A DNA stretch of 64,000 nucleotides from Gordonia sp. OPL2 (GCF_003797825.1 NZ_RKME01000009.1:1-64000), one strand, 5' to 3'. Counted from the stretch's first letter, positions 1 to 8,965 are shown. Numbers and translations are program-made. The notes: generated by a model from the letters alone, not told the origin.

Positions 1-318
1 ACCGCCACCAGCGACACCCCCGCCGACGACACCCCCGCCTGCGCCGCCGCCGATGACACCGCCACCGGCGCCACCTGCACCGATACCGCCGGCGAGACCT
101 CCGCCGGCACCGGCGATGGCACCCAGCCCTGCGCCGGCTCCCGCCGACACCAGGCCGGCGTCGGCGACCAGCGGCGCGGCCGCCGAGATGTCAGCGGGGC
201 TGACCCCGTGCAGGCCGGCCGCGGCGAGGGTCGCCTCCGGGTTGCGGCAGTAGGCGTTGATCGACTGCTCGTCGCGCAACAGGCCGAGAATGAAGTCCAG
301 GATGGCGTTGGTGCTCAT
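1..318 (-). CDS. IniB-like protein, N-terminal part (cut by window edge)
   Basis: Reads 106 codons from an ATG at 318 off the left edge. An AGGAG-like ribosome site lies about 12 bases upstream. Residues 1-50 form a small helical domain beginning MSTNAILDFILGLLRDEQS, which resembles the N-terminus of mycobacterial IniB, a cell-wall-stress-induced protein. From about residue 65 it becomes a low-complexity Gly/Ala tract, also typical of IniB. It is divergent from a AAA/LuxR regulator locus, as iniB lies near iniR in M. tuberculosis. The molecular function of IniB is unknown. Confidence is good for the family and nil for the missing C-terminus. Confidence 0.7.
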   Translation of the reverse strand, partial: MSTNAILDFILGLLRDEQSINAYCRNPEATLAAAGLHGVSPADISAAAPLVADAGLVSAGAGAGLGAIAGAGGGLAGGIGAGGAGGGVIGGGAGGGVVGGGVAGGG

Positions 319-590
319 GCGAGTCGTCTCCTCGTCGGGCGAGATCGGGTCGATCCCGTGATGGTGTCGACGCTAGGCACCGGCAGGCCGACCGACATCG
401 GGGAAAAGCCCTAGTTCGCCGGTTCCCCCTACGCCGGGGCGTCGATCCCCGGGGTGCCGCGCGCGCATGGGGGACGGGTCGGGGATCGGCCCCCTACTTG
501 GTCTGGACCGCTAACGGCCAGGTCCCCGCACACGACACACTCAACAAGCGCGCCGCATGGATGCCGTGCGGTGCAGACAGGAGTGAGGCG
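319..590. promoter_or_regulatory. Divergent intergenic region between iniB-like and Hsp70-like genes
   Basis: This 272-bp gap separates two divergent genes, so both promoters should lie here. I see no long palindrome and no convincing -10/-35 pair. A G-rich site (GGAGTGAGG) at 580-588 serves the plus-strand gene that starts at 591. By analogy with iniBAC, the downstream LuxR-type regulator may bind here; that is inference. Confidence 0.4.
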
Positions 591-2336
591 ATGACGCTCG
601 GGATCGGCGTGACCATCGGGGCCGACAACTGTGTCGCGTCTGCGGCCTCCGCGGACGCCTGGGAGACCACCGTCCGACGATCGACGGTCGAACTCGTGGG
701 CCGTGACGACTTCATCGACCGCGTCGGCGACCCGGTCGGCATCGTCGACGACAACGGCGACCCGGTACCTGCGGCAGACGTCTACGCCGAGGCGGTGGAC
801 GCCATGGTCGACGCGGTCCGCGCCGACCTCGGCGACCTGTCGGATGCCCGCCTGACCGTGCTGCATCCGGACACCTGGTCTGCTGCCGCCGTCGACGAGG
901 CCCGCGACGCCCTGCACGGCTGCGACGGCCTCACCGGACTGACGATCGGCTGGGCGGCGACGTCGTCCGCAGCCGTCGCCGCCGCAGAGCACTCCCACGG
1001 CGCATTTCCCGACGGTGCGACCCTCGTCGCCTACGACCTCGGCGCGTCCACACTGACCGCCACCGTGGTCCGGGCGGGGGAGGTCCCGGAGATCGTCGGC
1101 CGGCCCCTCGCGTCGTCGGCGATCAGCGGCCGCGAGTTCGACCGGCTCATCCTCGCAGACCTCCTCGACGTCACCGGAGTCTCCGGCGGGCTGGCCACCA
1201 TCGCCCACGACGACCCATCGGTCATCGACGACCTCGCCGAACTGCGGGAACGGTGTCGCGCGGCGAAGGAAACCCTGTCCGTCGACACCGACGCGGTGGT
1301 CGACGTCGCCGTCGGTGAGCATCACACCGAGGCGCGACTCGTCCGCGAGGACGCGGAGAATCTCCTGCGGGCACCGATCCTGGAATCGGCGTCGCTCATC
1401 CGCGAGGCGCTGATCGCCGCCGACGTCACACCCGATCAGGTCACCGCGATCGTGGCGACCGGCGGTGGTGCGTCGATCCCGCTCGTCACCGAGCTGCTGT
1501 CGACCACCCTGCGACTGCCTGTTCTGCTCGACCCGGAGCCGCTCTCGGCGGCGGCCGCGGGTGCCGCGTTGCTCGCCACCCGTGGTGTCGCTGAACCAGC
1601 GACCGACCTGCTGCCGGTGGGCGCCGGCGCGACCGAGTCGACGGCGGTGCTGCCCGCCCAGCCGCCGGTGCGCGAGGTCATCCCGGCACCGTCCCTCACC
1701 GCCGACGAACCCGCACCCCGACTCGGCCGCGGTCGTCGCGGAATGCTCATCGGCGCCGGAACCCTTGTCCTGGCGGCGATCACCGCCACCGGGCTGTCCG
1801 TCGGGACCGGGCTGATCGGTCCGGCCGCCGACCCCGTCACCCCGGCGCCGGCCGGCGCCGCCACATCGGAGAGGCCACTGACAACAGCGGGGACGACCGG
1901 GGCCACGACCGCGACCGGCACGACCGCAGGCGCGGCACCCGTCCAGACGCAGCGTCCCGTCGGAACGCCGCAGGGTGCGCCGACGAATCAGGCTCCCGTG
2001 AACCAGAATCCGGTTGCGCCGAACTCCCGCGCGCAAGCGCCGGCCACCCAGAATCCGTCACCGGCGAATCCGGGATCGCAGAGTCCGGCGCCGGCGAATC
2101 CAGCACCGGCGAATCCGGCGCCGTCGAATCCCGGGTCGTCGAATCCGCCTGCGCCCTCGACGAACAACCCGCCACCGGAGTTCCCCGAGTCCTCGGGCGG
2201 CGGCGGTAACGGGGGCGGCAACGGTGGGGGAGGCAACGGTGGCGGTTCGGGCGGTGGCGTCACCCAGCTGCCGGGCCGCGTGCTCGAAGGTACCGGCGAC
2301 ACGGTCTGCGGAGTCGCGGGCATCCTCTGCCGGTGA
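591..2336 (+). CDS. Hsp70-like ATPase-domain membrane protein with Pro/Asn-rich extracellular tail
   Basis: This 581-residue protein starts at the ATG behind GGAGTGAGG. Residues 1-350 resemble the actin/Hsp70 ATPase fold: a phosphate-1-like start (GIGVTIGADN), a phosphate-2-like YDLGASTLTATVV and an adenosine-type IVATGGGASIPLV near residue 290. The substrate-binding domain of DnaK is absent. A single membrane segment (about 385-410) follows, then a Pro/Asn/Gln-rich linker, a Gly-rich stretch and a C-terminus with two cysteines (VCGVAGILC). It overlaps the LuxR-type gene by 4 bases (GTGA), so the two are translationally coupled. An envelope-sensing partner role for the regulator is plausible but unproven. 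Confidence 0.75.
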   Translation: MTLGIGVTIGADNCVASAASADAWETTVRRSTVELVGRDDFIDRVGDPVGIVDDNGDPVPAADVYAEAVDAMVDAVRADLGDLSDARLTVLHPDTWSAAAVDEARDALHGCDGLTGLTIGWAATSSAAVAAAEHSHGAFPDGATLVAYDLGASTLTATVVRAGEVPEIVGRPLASSAISGREFDRLILADLLDVTGVSGGLATIAHDDPSVIDDLAELRERCRAAKETLSVDTDAVVDVAVGEHHTEARLVREDAENLLRAPILESASLIREALIAADVTPDQVTAIVATGGGASIPLVTELLSTTLRLPVLLDPEPLSAAAAGAALLATRGVAEPATDLLPVGAGATESTAVLPAQPPVREVIPAPSLTADEPAPRLGRGRRGMLIGAGTLVLAAITATGLSVGTGLIGPAADPVTPAPAGAATSERPLTTAGTTGATTATGTTAGAAPVQTQRPVGTPQGAPTNQAPVNQNPVAPNSRAQAPATQNPSPANPGSQSPAPANPAPANPAPSNPGSSNPPAPSTNNPPPEFPESSGGGGNGGGNGGGGNGGGSGGGVTQLPGRVLEGTGDTVCGVAGILCR

Positions 2337-4870
2337 CCGACCGATCAGCCCTCGCCAGGATCGTCCGGGACGTCGGCGTCCGCGGGGCCGCTCTCGACTG
2401 CGCCCTCGTCGTCGGGCCGCCCGGAACCGGACGATCAGCCATCCTGCGCTCCGTGGCAGAACTTCTGCGTGACAACGGTGTTCGTGTCATCGTCGGAGTA
2501 CCGGCCGACGATCTGACGCCGGATGTGGACGGATCGCGCCGGCCGATCGTCGTCGCCGACGACCTGCACATGTGGCCGGTCGAACTGCTCGACACCCTTG
2601 TCCGGCGACTCGACGACGGAACGGCGGGCGTCGTCGGCGCGACCGAGAACCGCGACCGTGATCCCGCGATCGCCGGTCTCATCGCCCGCGCCCGCCGCAG
2701 CGGCGCCGACCTGCTTCGCCGTCCGATGTCGACCGGCGCAGTGATCGATCGTGCTGCTGCGCAAGGACTCTCGCTCGACGCGACGACCGCCTCGCACATT
2801 CGTCGCCGATGTTCCGGCGCCTCGGCCGTGATCGACGATGTCCTCGCCATCATCGCCTCGGGCGACGTCGAGGCCGGCGACGACGGCCTCGACGTCGGTA
2901 GTGATGTCGGTGACCTTGCCGGACCTGTTCGGCCGGTGCGGGATCCGATCTCCATCGCCGAGAGTGTCGCCCGCGATCACCGACATCGGGTGTTCCGAAC
3001 CCTCGACGACGACACCTTGTCGGTGCTCGCGCTGGCGTCGTCGCGCGCCGCGCTCGACCCGGTGTCGGTGGCTGCGACGCTCGAGATCACCGCCGACGAT
3101 GCGGCCATTGCGCTCGACCGTGCCCGCGGCAGCGGATTCCTCGGCGGCGCCGACGTCTTCCCGGCCGTCGCAGCCGAATCCCTGTGCGACGTCATCGGTC
3201 CGGAACGACTCCACGACCTTCGACGCCGCGCCGTGCAGGTTCGCCTGCGCTCCGGTGCGCCGACCGTCGACGATGCGCTGCGCGCCGTCGGCGCCGGCAT
3301 AGTCGATCCGGTCGTCGTCGAAACCCTGTGTGCTGCGGCGCGAGAGTCCGAACCCGCTCGCGCCGCGACACTGCTCGAGGCCGCAGAGGCGGCCGGTGGC
3401 GACGCCGCCTGGCTGCGGCCGGCGCGCGCACGACTCGCGCTCGACGCCGGGGATCTCCCCGGTGCGGCGCGACTCGTCGACGACCTCATCGCCGACATCA
3501 CCACGCCCACCGACCGCGCTGCCGATGCGCTCGCCGTCGCGGCTGCCGTCGCCCGCGCCACCGGACGTCACACCCAGGCAGCCGACTTGTTCCGGTGGCT
3601 CGGCCCGGACCTCGTCGCCGGCCATCGGGTCGCCGCGGTCGACGCGCTGCTCGCCGTCGGCGATCGCGCCGGCGCAACGACGTTCGGGCAGCCGGGACGA
3701 CGAGCACCGACGGCTTCGCGCTTCGCCGAGGACGCCGCCATCGCCGCGATGTTGTCGGCCGACGTCGAGCCGGCAGTCGAGGAGCTGATTCGCGCATGGT
3801 CGTCGGTCGGCGACCCCACACGGTTGAGGGAGCTGGGCTGGACCTCGTTCGCGCTCGCCGTGCAGTGCGGTGATCAGATCGCCGCGGCTTCGCTCAGGGA
3901 CCTGATCTGGGCAGACACCGACGACCCCGACTGCGCGCTCGCCGACGCGTGGTCGGCGCTCCACGCCGGGGACCTGGACGCGGCCGCCGCGGCGATCGCC
4001 GCCGAGTCCCCGTCGACCGTGCCCGCCGCCCGCCTCCGCCGGCTGGCGATCGCACTGGGCGTCGCCGGACGAACCGGCGACATGGCCGGGCTGGCGACGA
4101 CCTGGCGTCAGGCCGTCCCGCTGATCGTGTCGGTCGAGATCGGCCTGGCCGACGTCGCCCTCCTCGGTGAACTGTGGCTGGCCGCCGCCCGGATCGGGGA
4201 CGCCGCACGGGTCGCCCGACACGTCGCGGCCGTCGACGCCCTCCTCGACCGGCTCGACGACCGTGCGGTGTGGCGGCCACTGTGGACCTGGTACGCGGTC
4301 CGCGCCGGACTGTTGGCCGGTGATCTGACCGGTGCACGATCCCGCGCGGGTGACCTGGCAGCGATGTCGGCGCAGGCGGGGGCCACCCGATTCGTGGCGG
4401 CGTTGAGCGAGGCAGCGGCGGTCTCGGTGGCGGTGGGCGCGGATGTCGGCGGTGCCGGGCAGCCCTCGGTGTCCACGCAACGCATCACCGCCGCCGTCGC
4501 AGGCCTCGAGGCCGTCGGACTGCGTGGAGATGCCGGACGACTCGCGGCCGACGCCGCCCTGCGCGCCGACGACACGGCCGTCGCGACGAGCCTCTTGCGA
4601 ACGGCCCGGTCGGTGGGCCCGGATCGCCCGGCGAACGTGGGCCGGACGGTTGCGGGTGGGCTGAACAACGACGTCGACGGCCCGCTCACCGAGCGTGAGG
4701 CGGAGGTCGCGCGCGAGCTGCTTGCCGGATTCACCTATCGTGAGATCGGCGAGCGACTGTACATCTCCGCCAAGACCGTCGAGCACCACGTCGCACGCAT
4801 CCGCCGCCGACTCGATGCCGGGTCGCGGTCCGAGCTCCTCGCCGCAATTCGCGCCGCCGGGTACCAATGA
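2333..4870 (+). CDS. AAA-ATPase/LuxR-type transcriptional regulator, IniR-like
   Basis: An 845-residue protein starting at GTG 2333 inside the stop of the previous gene. The N-terminus carries a Walker A site (VVGPPGTGRSAI, about residues 26-37) and a Walker B-like IVVADDLHMW (about 72). A long helical, TPR-like middle follows. The last 60 residues are a LuxR HTH (LTEREAEVARELLAGFTYRE ... SAKTVEHHVARIRRRL). This is the LAL/MalT-type architecture and matches in size and context IniR (Rv0339c, about 830 residues), the regulator next to iniBAC. The link to the divergent iniB-like gene is by context only; the signal it senses cannot be read from sequence. Confidence 0.8.
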   Translation: MTDRSALARIVRDVGVRGAALDCALVVGPPGTGRSAILRSVAELLRDNGVRVIVGVPADDLTPDVDGSRRPIVVADDLHMWPVELLDTLVRRLDDGTAGVVGATENRDRDPAIAGLIARARRSGADLLRRPMSTGAVIDRAAAQGLSLDATTASHIRRRCSGASAVIDDVLAIIASGDVEAGDDGLDVGSDVGDLAGPVRPVRDPISIAESVARDHRHRVFRTLDDDTLSVLALASSRAALDPVSVAATLEITADDAAIALDRARGSGFLGGADVFPAVAAESLCDVIGPERLHDLRRRAVQVRLRSGAPTVDDALRAVGAGIVDPVVVETLCAAARESEPARAATLLEAAEAAGGDAAWLRPARARLALDAGDLPGAARLVDDLIADITTPTDRAADALAVAAAVARATGRHTQAADLFRWLGPDLVAGHRVAAVDALLAVGDRAGATTFGQPGRRAPTASRFAEDAAIAAMLSADVEPAVEELIRAWSSVGDPTRLRELGWTSFALAVQCGDQIAAASLRDLIWADTDDPDCALADAWSALHAGDLDAAAAAIAAESPSTVPAARLRRLAIALGVAGRTGDMAGLATTWRQAVPLIVSVEIGLADVALLGELWLAAARIGDAARVARHVAAVDALLDRLDDRAVWRPLWTWYAVRAGLLAGDLTGARSRAGDLAAMSAQAGATRFVAALSEAAAVSVAVGADVGGAGQPSVSTQRITAAVAGLEAVGLRGDAGRLAADAALRADDTAVATSLLRTARSVGPDRPANVGRTVAGGLNNDVDGPLTEREAEVARELLAGFTYREIGERLYISAKTVEHHVARIRRRLDAGSRSELLAAIRAAGYQ

Positions 4871-4871
4871 A

Positions 4872-4887
4872 CTTACCGCACGGTAAG
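4872..4887. promoter_or_regulatory. Palindromic operator upstream of tetR (TTAC-N6-GTAA class)
   Basis: CTTACCG-CA-CGGTAAG has perfect 7-bp arms, and it lies 49 bases before the TetR start. The same TTAC-N6-GTAA core recurs at 11453-11468 and 17623-17638, in front of fadA2/fabG4 and fadE5. Autoregulation by the adjacent TetR protein is the simplest reading. Confidence 0.6.
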
Positions 4888-4936
4888 ATGATTCGAACGC
4901 CACGACCGTGGTGCGACGATCGGCGAAGGAGTGACG

Positions 4937-5551
4937 ATGGCCGGCGGTACGAAACGGCTGCCCCGCGCGGTGCGGGAACAGCAGATGCTCGACGCCGCCG
5001 TCAAGGTCTTCTCCGAAAACGGCTTCCGTGAGGCGTCGATGGATGCGATCGCGGCCGAGGCCGAGATCAGCAAACCGATGCTCTACCTCTACTACGGTTC
5101 CAAGGACGAACTGTTCAGCGCGTGCATCGAGCGTGAGTCCGGCCGGTTCATCGATGCGATGAGCGTCGGCTTCGACCCGTCGCTACGCCAGCGCGAGCAG
5201 GCCCGCACCGTCGTCAAGGAGTTCCTGCGGTTCGTCGACGAACACCGGCAGTCGTGGAAGGTCCTGTACCGCGTCGCCGTCGGCACCCAGACGTTCGCCC
5301 ACTTCGTGACCGACAGCCGCAAGCGCGTCACCGAGATGGTCACCGAACTCATCCGCGCGGGCACCACCGTCGAGGGCGCGCGTGACATCGACTTCGAACT
5401 CACCGCCGTCGCACTCGTCGGCGCGGGCGAGGCCGTCGCCGACCGCATCACCGAGGGCGACGTCGACCTCGAGACCGCGACCGACCTGCTCGTCGGCATC
5501 ACGTGGCGCGGCCTGAAGGGTGTCGGCACCGCGGACATGCCGGTCGAGTGA
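4937..5551 (+). CDS. TetR family transcriptional regulator, candidate regulator of the fad/htdX block
   Basis: 204 residues from ATG 4937, chosen because GAAGGAG at 4925-4931 is 5 bases upstream; an in-frame GTG at 4931 lies inside that site. Residues 10-60 are a TetR HTH (REQQMLDAAVKVFSENGFRE, then ISKPMLYLYYGSKDELF). The C-terminal ligand domain is unassigned. A perfect palindrome sits in its promoter, and matching sites occur at two fatty-acid promoters downstream. In M. tuberculosis a TetR gene (Rv0238) also lies just before the htdX-fabG4-fadA2-fadE5 block. Regulation of that block, probably with an acyl-CoA ligand, is inference. Confidence 0.85.
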   Translation: MAGGTKRLPRAVREQQMLDAAVKVFSENGFREASMDAIAAEAEISKPMLYLYYGSKDELFSACIERESGRFIDAMSVGFDPSLRQREQARTVVKEFLRFVDEHRQSWKVLYRVAVGTQTFAHFVTDSRKRVTEMVTELIRAGTTVEGARDIDFELTAVALVGAGEAVADRITEGDVDLETATDLLVGITWRGLKGVGTADMPVE

Positions 5552-5590
5552 GTCCGACGCGGCGCGGTCGTCGACGTCGGTGACGACACG

Positions 5591-5650
5591 CACCTCATCT
5601 GTCAGGAGCCACCTTCGGAGCCGCGAAGGTGGCTGCCGACCGATGAGGTG
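5591..5650 (+). terminator. Nested hairpin terminator after tetR
   Basis: AGCCACCTTCG (5607-5617) pairs with CGAAGGTGGCT (5624-5634). An outer 9-bp arm CACCTCATC (5591-5599) pairs with GATGAGGTG (5642-5650). No clear T-tract follows, as is common in actinobacteria. Confidence 0.6.
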
Positions 5651-5795
5651 GCTGTCGGCCGGCTGCTGCGGTGGTCGAATCGCATGACGTTCCGCGGAAC
5701 GCCACGACTTTCTCCGCATATTCATCTGAACGTCTGCCGGATTTGACAGATTTGCACCCCTGCCATATTCAGGAGATCGAGCGATCGGGGGAACG

Positions 5796-6191
5796 ATGTC
5801 GGAATTGGTGGTCGACCCATCTGCAGTTGGTGCAGCGGCGACGGAGATATCTCGTTGTGCATCGCGGCTGATGGCGCAGGAACTCACCTCGTACGCGGGC
5901 CTGGAAGGGACCACGGCGACTTTCAGTCAGCTGGCGGGACAATTCACAGGGGCGACGAACGATATGTCGGTCGTCGCAACGACCGCGGATCAGCAGATCT
6001 CTGCGTCCCTGGGCAACGCGTCGGGAACGGTCTCGGCGTTTTCCGAGTTGGTCGTCGGCGTCAAGAACACCACTGTCGACACCGATGAGCAAAGTGCGGG
6101 CAAGCTGCGTGATGCCGTCCCCTTCCCCGCTCGCCAGGGCCAGCAGACTGACCGTACGGTTCCGATCGATGTCTTGCTTTCGGTGAAGTAG
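5796..6191 (+). CDS. EspC/WXG100-like type VII secretion-associated protein
   Basis: 131 residues from ATG 5796, with GGGGGA 4-9 bases upstream. It starts MSELVVDPSAVGAAATEISR, which matches the helical EspC/ESX-target style seen in small type VII secretion proteins. It is a mostly helical Ala/Thr/Ser-rich protein with no signal peptide. There is no clear WxG turn, and the last 30 residues are polar. It is followed after 3 bases by the 390-residue WxG-containing gene, so the two are one transcription unit. The family call rests on sequence style, not on a search. Confidence 0.55.
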   Translation: MSELVVDPSAVGAAATEISRCASRLMAQELTSYAGLEGTTATFSQLAGQFTGATNDMSVVATTADQQISASLGNASGTVSAFSELVVGVKNTTVDTDEQSAGKLRDAVPFPARQGQQTDRTVPIDVLLSVK

Positions 6192-6194
6192 CGT

Positions 6195-7367
6195 ATGCCA
6201 CCCAGCTACAACGAGGTCATGGCGTGGAATCCCGACGTCTTGACCTCCATCGCAAACGGCGTGATGAAGATCCAGGCGCACCTTGAGATCGAAGCACCCC
6301 GGGCCGGTAACCCTGTGCTCAACTTGACTGCTGCGCAGTGGGCGGGTCAAGCACGTGGGCCCGCCGACAATCGGGCCGCCGGTATCACGCGATGGCTGAA
6401 GGAAGTGGCCGACGAATACGGCGATCTGGCCGCAGCGCTCAACGCCGGGGCGCCCGACATCCGTGGGGCAATGACCGCACTGGCGAATCGAACGACCCTC
6501 GCCGATGCCGACGGATACATCCTGGATCGGGGTAGCCGGAGCTACACCGTGAGTTTCCAGCCCAGCCGCGCGCCGGATGGCGCCGAGTACGACGCCGGCA
6601 CAGCGTACGAACATCAGACCGCTCTGCACAATCTTGGAGCTGCTGCGGATACCGCTGTGACGAATGTCAGGAACTCAGTCGTATCCGCGCTCTCGGAGAT
6701 CGGGGGAATCACGCCCTCATCTATCGCGGTGAACAGGGGAGCGATCGACCCGGCGCTCGCCGCTGGTGACAGCGAGGCCATTCGCAACGGCACGGCCACA
6801 CCGGAGCAGAAGGGACGGTTTGCTCGGGCAATGAGCCTGACGCCTGACCAGCTTGCCAAACTCCAGGCCGGCCAGCCGGTCGACATCGACCCGTCGAGGC
6901 TTGCGTATATCAAGAACGCGCTGGGGGCGGACCCTGGGAACAGTGATATGACGAGCCCAGCGGTGACCGCGGCAATCGCGGCTGCACAGCGACGCGGAGA
7001 AGACATCGCGGATGCCTATAGTAGGCCCCGCCGGTCAGTCGGTCAGGCCGGAATGAGTGCTGACGACATCTCTCGACTGAACACACTGGGGAAAACGATG
7101 GCCCGCGGGTCATTTGTGCTTGGTGCAGGCGTGACCGTCTTCGACGAATGGAGTAAGTACGATCGCGGCGAACAAGACGGTGGGGACGCGACCGCTGCAG
7201 TCGGCGGTGCGCTCGCGGGGGGCGCGCTCGGTGGCGCCGCCGCAGGGGCGGTGGTCGGGTCATTTGCGGGTCCAGTAGGTACGGCGATCGGCGCCGGTAT
7301 CGGCGCCGCCATCGGCAGCAAGGCCGGTTCCGATGCGGCCAAGGTCGTGAAAGGATGGTTCGATTGA
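6195..7367 (+). CDS. Putative type VII-exported effector with C-terminal glycine zipper
   Basis: 390 residues. Residues 1-110 are helical with a WxG turn (AAQWAGQARG, about 47-56), as in WXG/LXG-like export domains. The middle (about 190-290) resembles a domain seen in large Corynebacteriales type VII-associated proteins (SLTPDQLAKLQAGQPVDI). The C-terminus (about 325-385) is a long glycine zipper (GGALAGGALGGAAAGAVVG ... GTAIGAGIGAAIGSKAG) of the kind found in membrane-inserting proteins. It overlaps the next small gene by one base (TGATG). An antibacterial or membrane-active role is inference; no enzymatic toxin motif is visible. Confidence 0.6.
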   Translation: MPPSYNEVMAWNPDVLTSIANGVMKIQAHLEIEAPRAGNPVLNLTAAQWAGQARGPADNRAAGITRWLKEVADEYGDLAAALNAGAPDIRGAMTALANRTTLADADGYILDRGSRSYTVSFQPSRAPDGAEYDAGTAYEHQTALHNLGAAADTAVTNVRNSVVSALSEIGGITPSSIAVNRGAIDPALAAGDSEAIRNGTATPEQKGRFARAMSLTPDQLAKLQAGQPVDIDPSRLAYIKNALGADPGNSDMTSPAVTAAIAAAQRRGEDIADAYSRPRRSVGQAGMSADDISRLNTLGKTMARGSFVLGAGVTVFDEWSKYDRGEQDGGDATAAVGGALAGGALGGAAAGAVVGSFAGPVGTAIGAGIGAAIGSKAGSDAAKVVKGWFD

Positions 7368-7585
7368 TGCGACCCCGTGAGTCCGGCGAGAACGAGCATC
7401 AGGCTCGGCATCGTGCCGATTCAGCGTCCACATCGTGGAGTGCGCAAGCCTCCTCGAAGCGGTCATTGTCTTCTTCGCTGTCGGACGGCACCTTGGGCTT
7501 TATGATATTCACGCCGCTGATCTGCAGCCCGACGATCGCAGCTTTTGTTATCGGTCTGGTGAGCGGAAACGCGCTGTCGCAGTGA
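7367..7585 (+). CDS. Small single-pass membrane protein, possible immunity or partner protein
   Basis: 72 residues from ATG 7367, which shares its A with the preceding TGA. The N-terminal 40 residues are polar and Ser-rich. The C-terminus holds one hydrophobic segment (LGFMIFTPLICSPTIAAFVI). Position directly behind a putative membrane-active effector suggests an immunity or accessory role, which is untested. No family recognised. Confidence 0.5.
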   Translation: MRPRESGENEHQARHRADSASTSWSAQASSKRSLSSSLSDGTLGFMIFTPLICSPTIAAFVIGLVSGNALSQ

Positions 7586-7607
7586 CGGGCACGATAGGAC
7601 GCGCATC

Positions 7608-8138
7608 ATGATAGCGGCAACCGAATACGCGATCGCTCGCTACGGCTGCACGGTGACACTCTGTGCAACAACGGAATTACTGGACTTCGCTCCACCCGCC
7701 GCCTGGTACGACCTGGATTCCCGGTCAGCTCATGACGCGATGGCGAGCAGGGTGCTCCTACGTTCGGTCGATCCGATCCCGAGGTTCGTGCCCAACGTGG
7801 CCATCCAGTACTTCGACCTCGGTGCGACCGACGTGATCGATCTCGCTGAGATCGACACCGGTTTCGACATCGGCGCCTTGGATGGAGGCACGATCCTGAG
7901 TCACGCGGTCACGCCAGACGGACGTCTCAGCGTTGACGAGGGGACGTACCACGCTGGTGAGGCAGAACTGCGTGTTCGTCGTTCTCAGCTTGCCTATGTG
8001 ACAACTGCAGGCGACTCGATGTTGTCGATCCTGACGGCAACAGCTGCGGTCAGTGATTGGGACAGCGCAGACTACGAGATCAAAGACATGGAGGAGAGTT
8101 GGCTCAAGGTGACAACTCAATCGACTGGCGCAGTGTGA
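7608..8138 (+). CDS. LpqN/LpqT-like protein without lipobox
   Basis: 176 residues from ATG 7608. The layout recalls the LpqN/LpqT (Mog1/PsbP-like) fold common in mycolata: an opening PPAAWYDLDSRS, a hydrophobic VPNVAIQYFDL strand and a C-terminal WLKVTTQS end. Unlike the classical lipoproteins it has no signal peptide or lipobox, so it may be cytoplasmic. It belongs to the same compact unit as the EspC-like and glycine-zipper genes. Family assignment is tentative. Confidence 0.5.
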   Translation: MIAATEYAIARYGCTVTLCATTELLDFAPPAAWYDLDSRSAHDAMASRVLLRSVDPIPRFVPNVAIQYFDLGATDVIDLAEIDTGFDIGALDGGTILSHAVTPDGRLSVDEGTYHAGEAELRVRRSQLAYVTTAGDSMLSILTATAAVSDWDSADYEIKDMEESWLKVTTQSTGAV

Positions 8139-8230
8139 GGACCTACTTCACCGGAAAGGTGTCGGTGCTCGTGACCTATCCGATCATCGGATTCGCTGCC
8201 GGAATCCTCGTCGGCTATCTCGCGGGCTGA
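8135..8230 (+). CDS. 31-residue membrane microprotein
   Basis: GTG at 8135 overlaps the preceding stop (GTGA), followed by 31 codons and TGA. The peptide is almost wholly one membrane helix (VSVLVTYPIIGFAAGILVGY) ending LAG. The coupled start and the clean hydrophobic segment support a real gene, but it is very short and I recognise no family. Confidence 0.4.
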   Translation: MRTYFTGKVSVLVTYPIIGFAAGILVGYLAG

Positions 8231-8353
8231 ACTGGTGTGCCGGAGCCGAACTCCTGCACCGGTCGCCGAATCCCGCGTTGACCACTTGAGGTGCAGGCAG
8301 TAGCGCACGTAGTGACATCAGGCGCAAGAACTCAGCCCGGTAACCTCTGATCC

Positions 8354-8965
8354 GTGCACACAATCGCCGACTGGCTCGTCGAGGTGGTTCGGTCGGTGCC
8401 CTCCTGGGCGGTGTATCTCGTTGCGTGCGCGGTGGTCTACGCGGAGACCTCGACCCTGATCCTCGGTCTGATCCTGCCCAGTGAAGCCGTCCTGTTGGCG
8501 GCGGGTGTCGCCGCGGCCGTCGGCCCGACGTCGGTCGGCGCCCTCGCCGTCGCCGTCTGTGTGTGCGCGATAGCGGGTGACGCCACCGGCTACTGGATCG
8601 GGCGCAGCTCCGGTCATCGGGTGAAGGCGTCGCGAGCGGGCCGACGATTCGGTGAGCATCGGTGGAAGTCTGCCGAAGAGCGCATCGACCACGACGGCAT
8701 GGTCGCCGTGGCAACCGGTCGGTGGATCGGATATGTGCGTACGCTCGTGCCGCCGGTGGCAGGGATGACCCGGATGCGGCCACTCCGATTCGGCATCGCC
8801 GACGCCATCGGTGCCATCACCTGGGCGACCACGGTGCTGCTCGTCGGATACTTCGCCGGCGCGGCGCTGGGCGCGACCTTGCTGCTCTACGCGGGCGTCG
8901 CGGTCGTGCTGGTGGCCGGCGGCTGGTACCTGTGGCGGTGGTGGCAGCAGCGACGACACGCCTGA
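8354..8965 (+). CDS. DedA family membrane protein
   Basis: 203 residues from GTG 8354. It has the DedA/SNARE-associated layout: an early hydrophobic region with a re-entrant ETSTLILGLILPSEAVLLAA, a second GDATGYWIGRSSGHRV segment, the basic motif GRWIGYVRTLVPPVAGMTRM, and two C-terminal helices. DedA proteins support membrane homeostasis and lipid-carrier recycling; the substrate here is unknown. It is convergent with htdX, with a strong shared terminator between them. Confidence 0.85.
   Translation: MHTIADWLVEVVRSVPSWAVYLVACAVVYAETSTLILGLILPSEAVLLAAGVAAAVGPTSVGALAVAVCVCAIAGDATGYWIGRSSGHRVKASRAGRRFGEHRWKSAEERIDHDGMVAVATGRWIGYVRTLVPPVAGMTRMRPLRFGIADAIGAITWATTVLLVGYFAGAALGATLLLYAGVAVVLVAGGWYLWRWWQQRRHA

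Noticed and set aside
429-4903. Very long open frames on the minus strand opposite the Hsp70-like and LuxR genes
   Set aside because: They lie fully antisense to well-supported genes and have Arg/Gly-rich low-complexity translations typical of high-GC shadow frames.
4931-4936. GTG start for the TetR gene
   Set aside because: It is part of the GAAGGAG ribosome site of the ATG at 4937.
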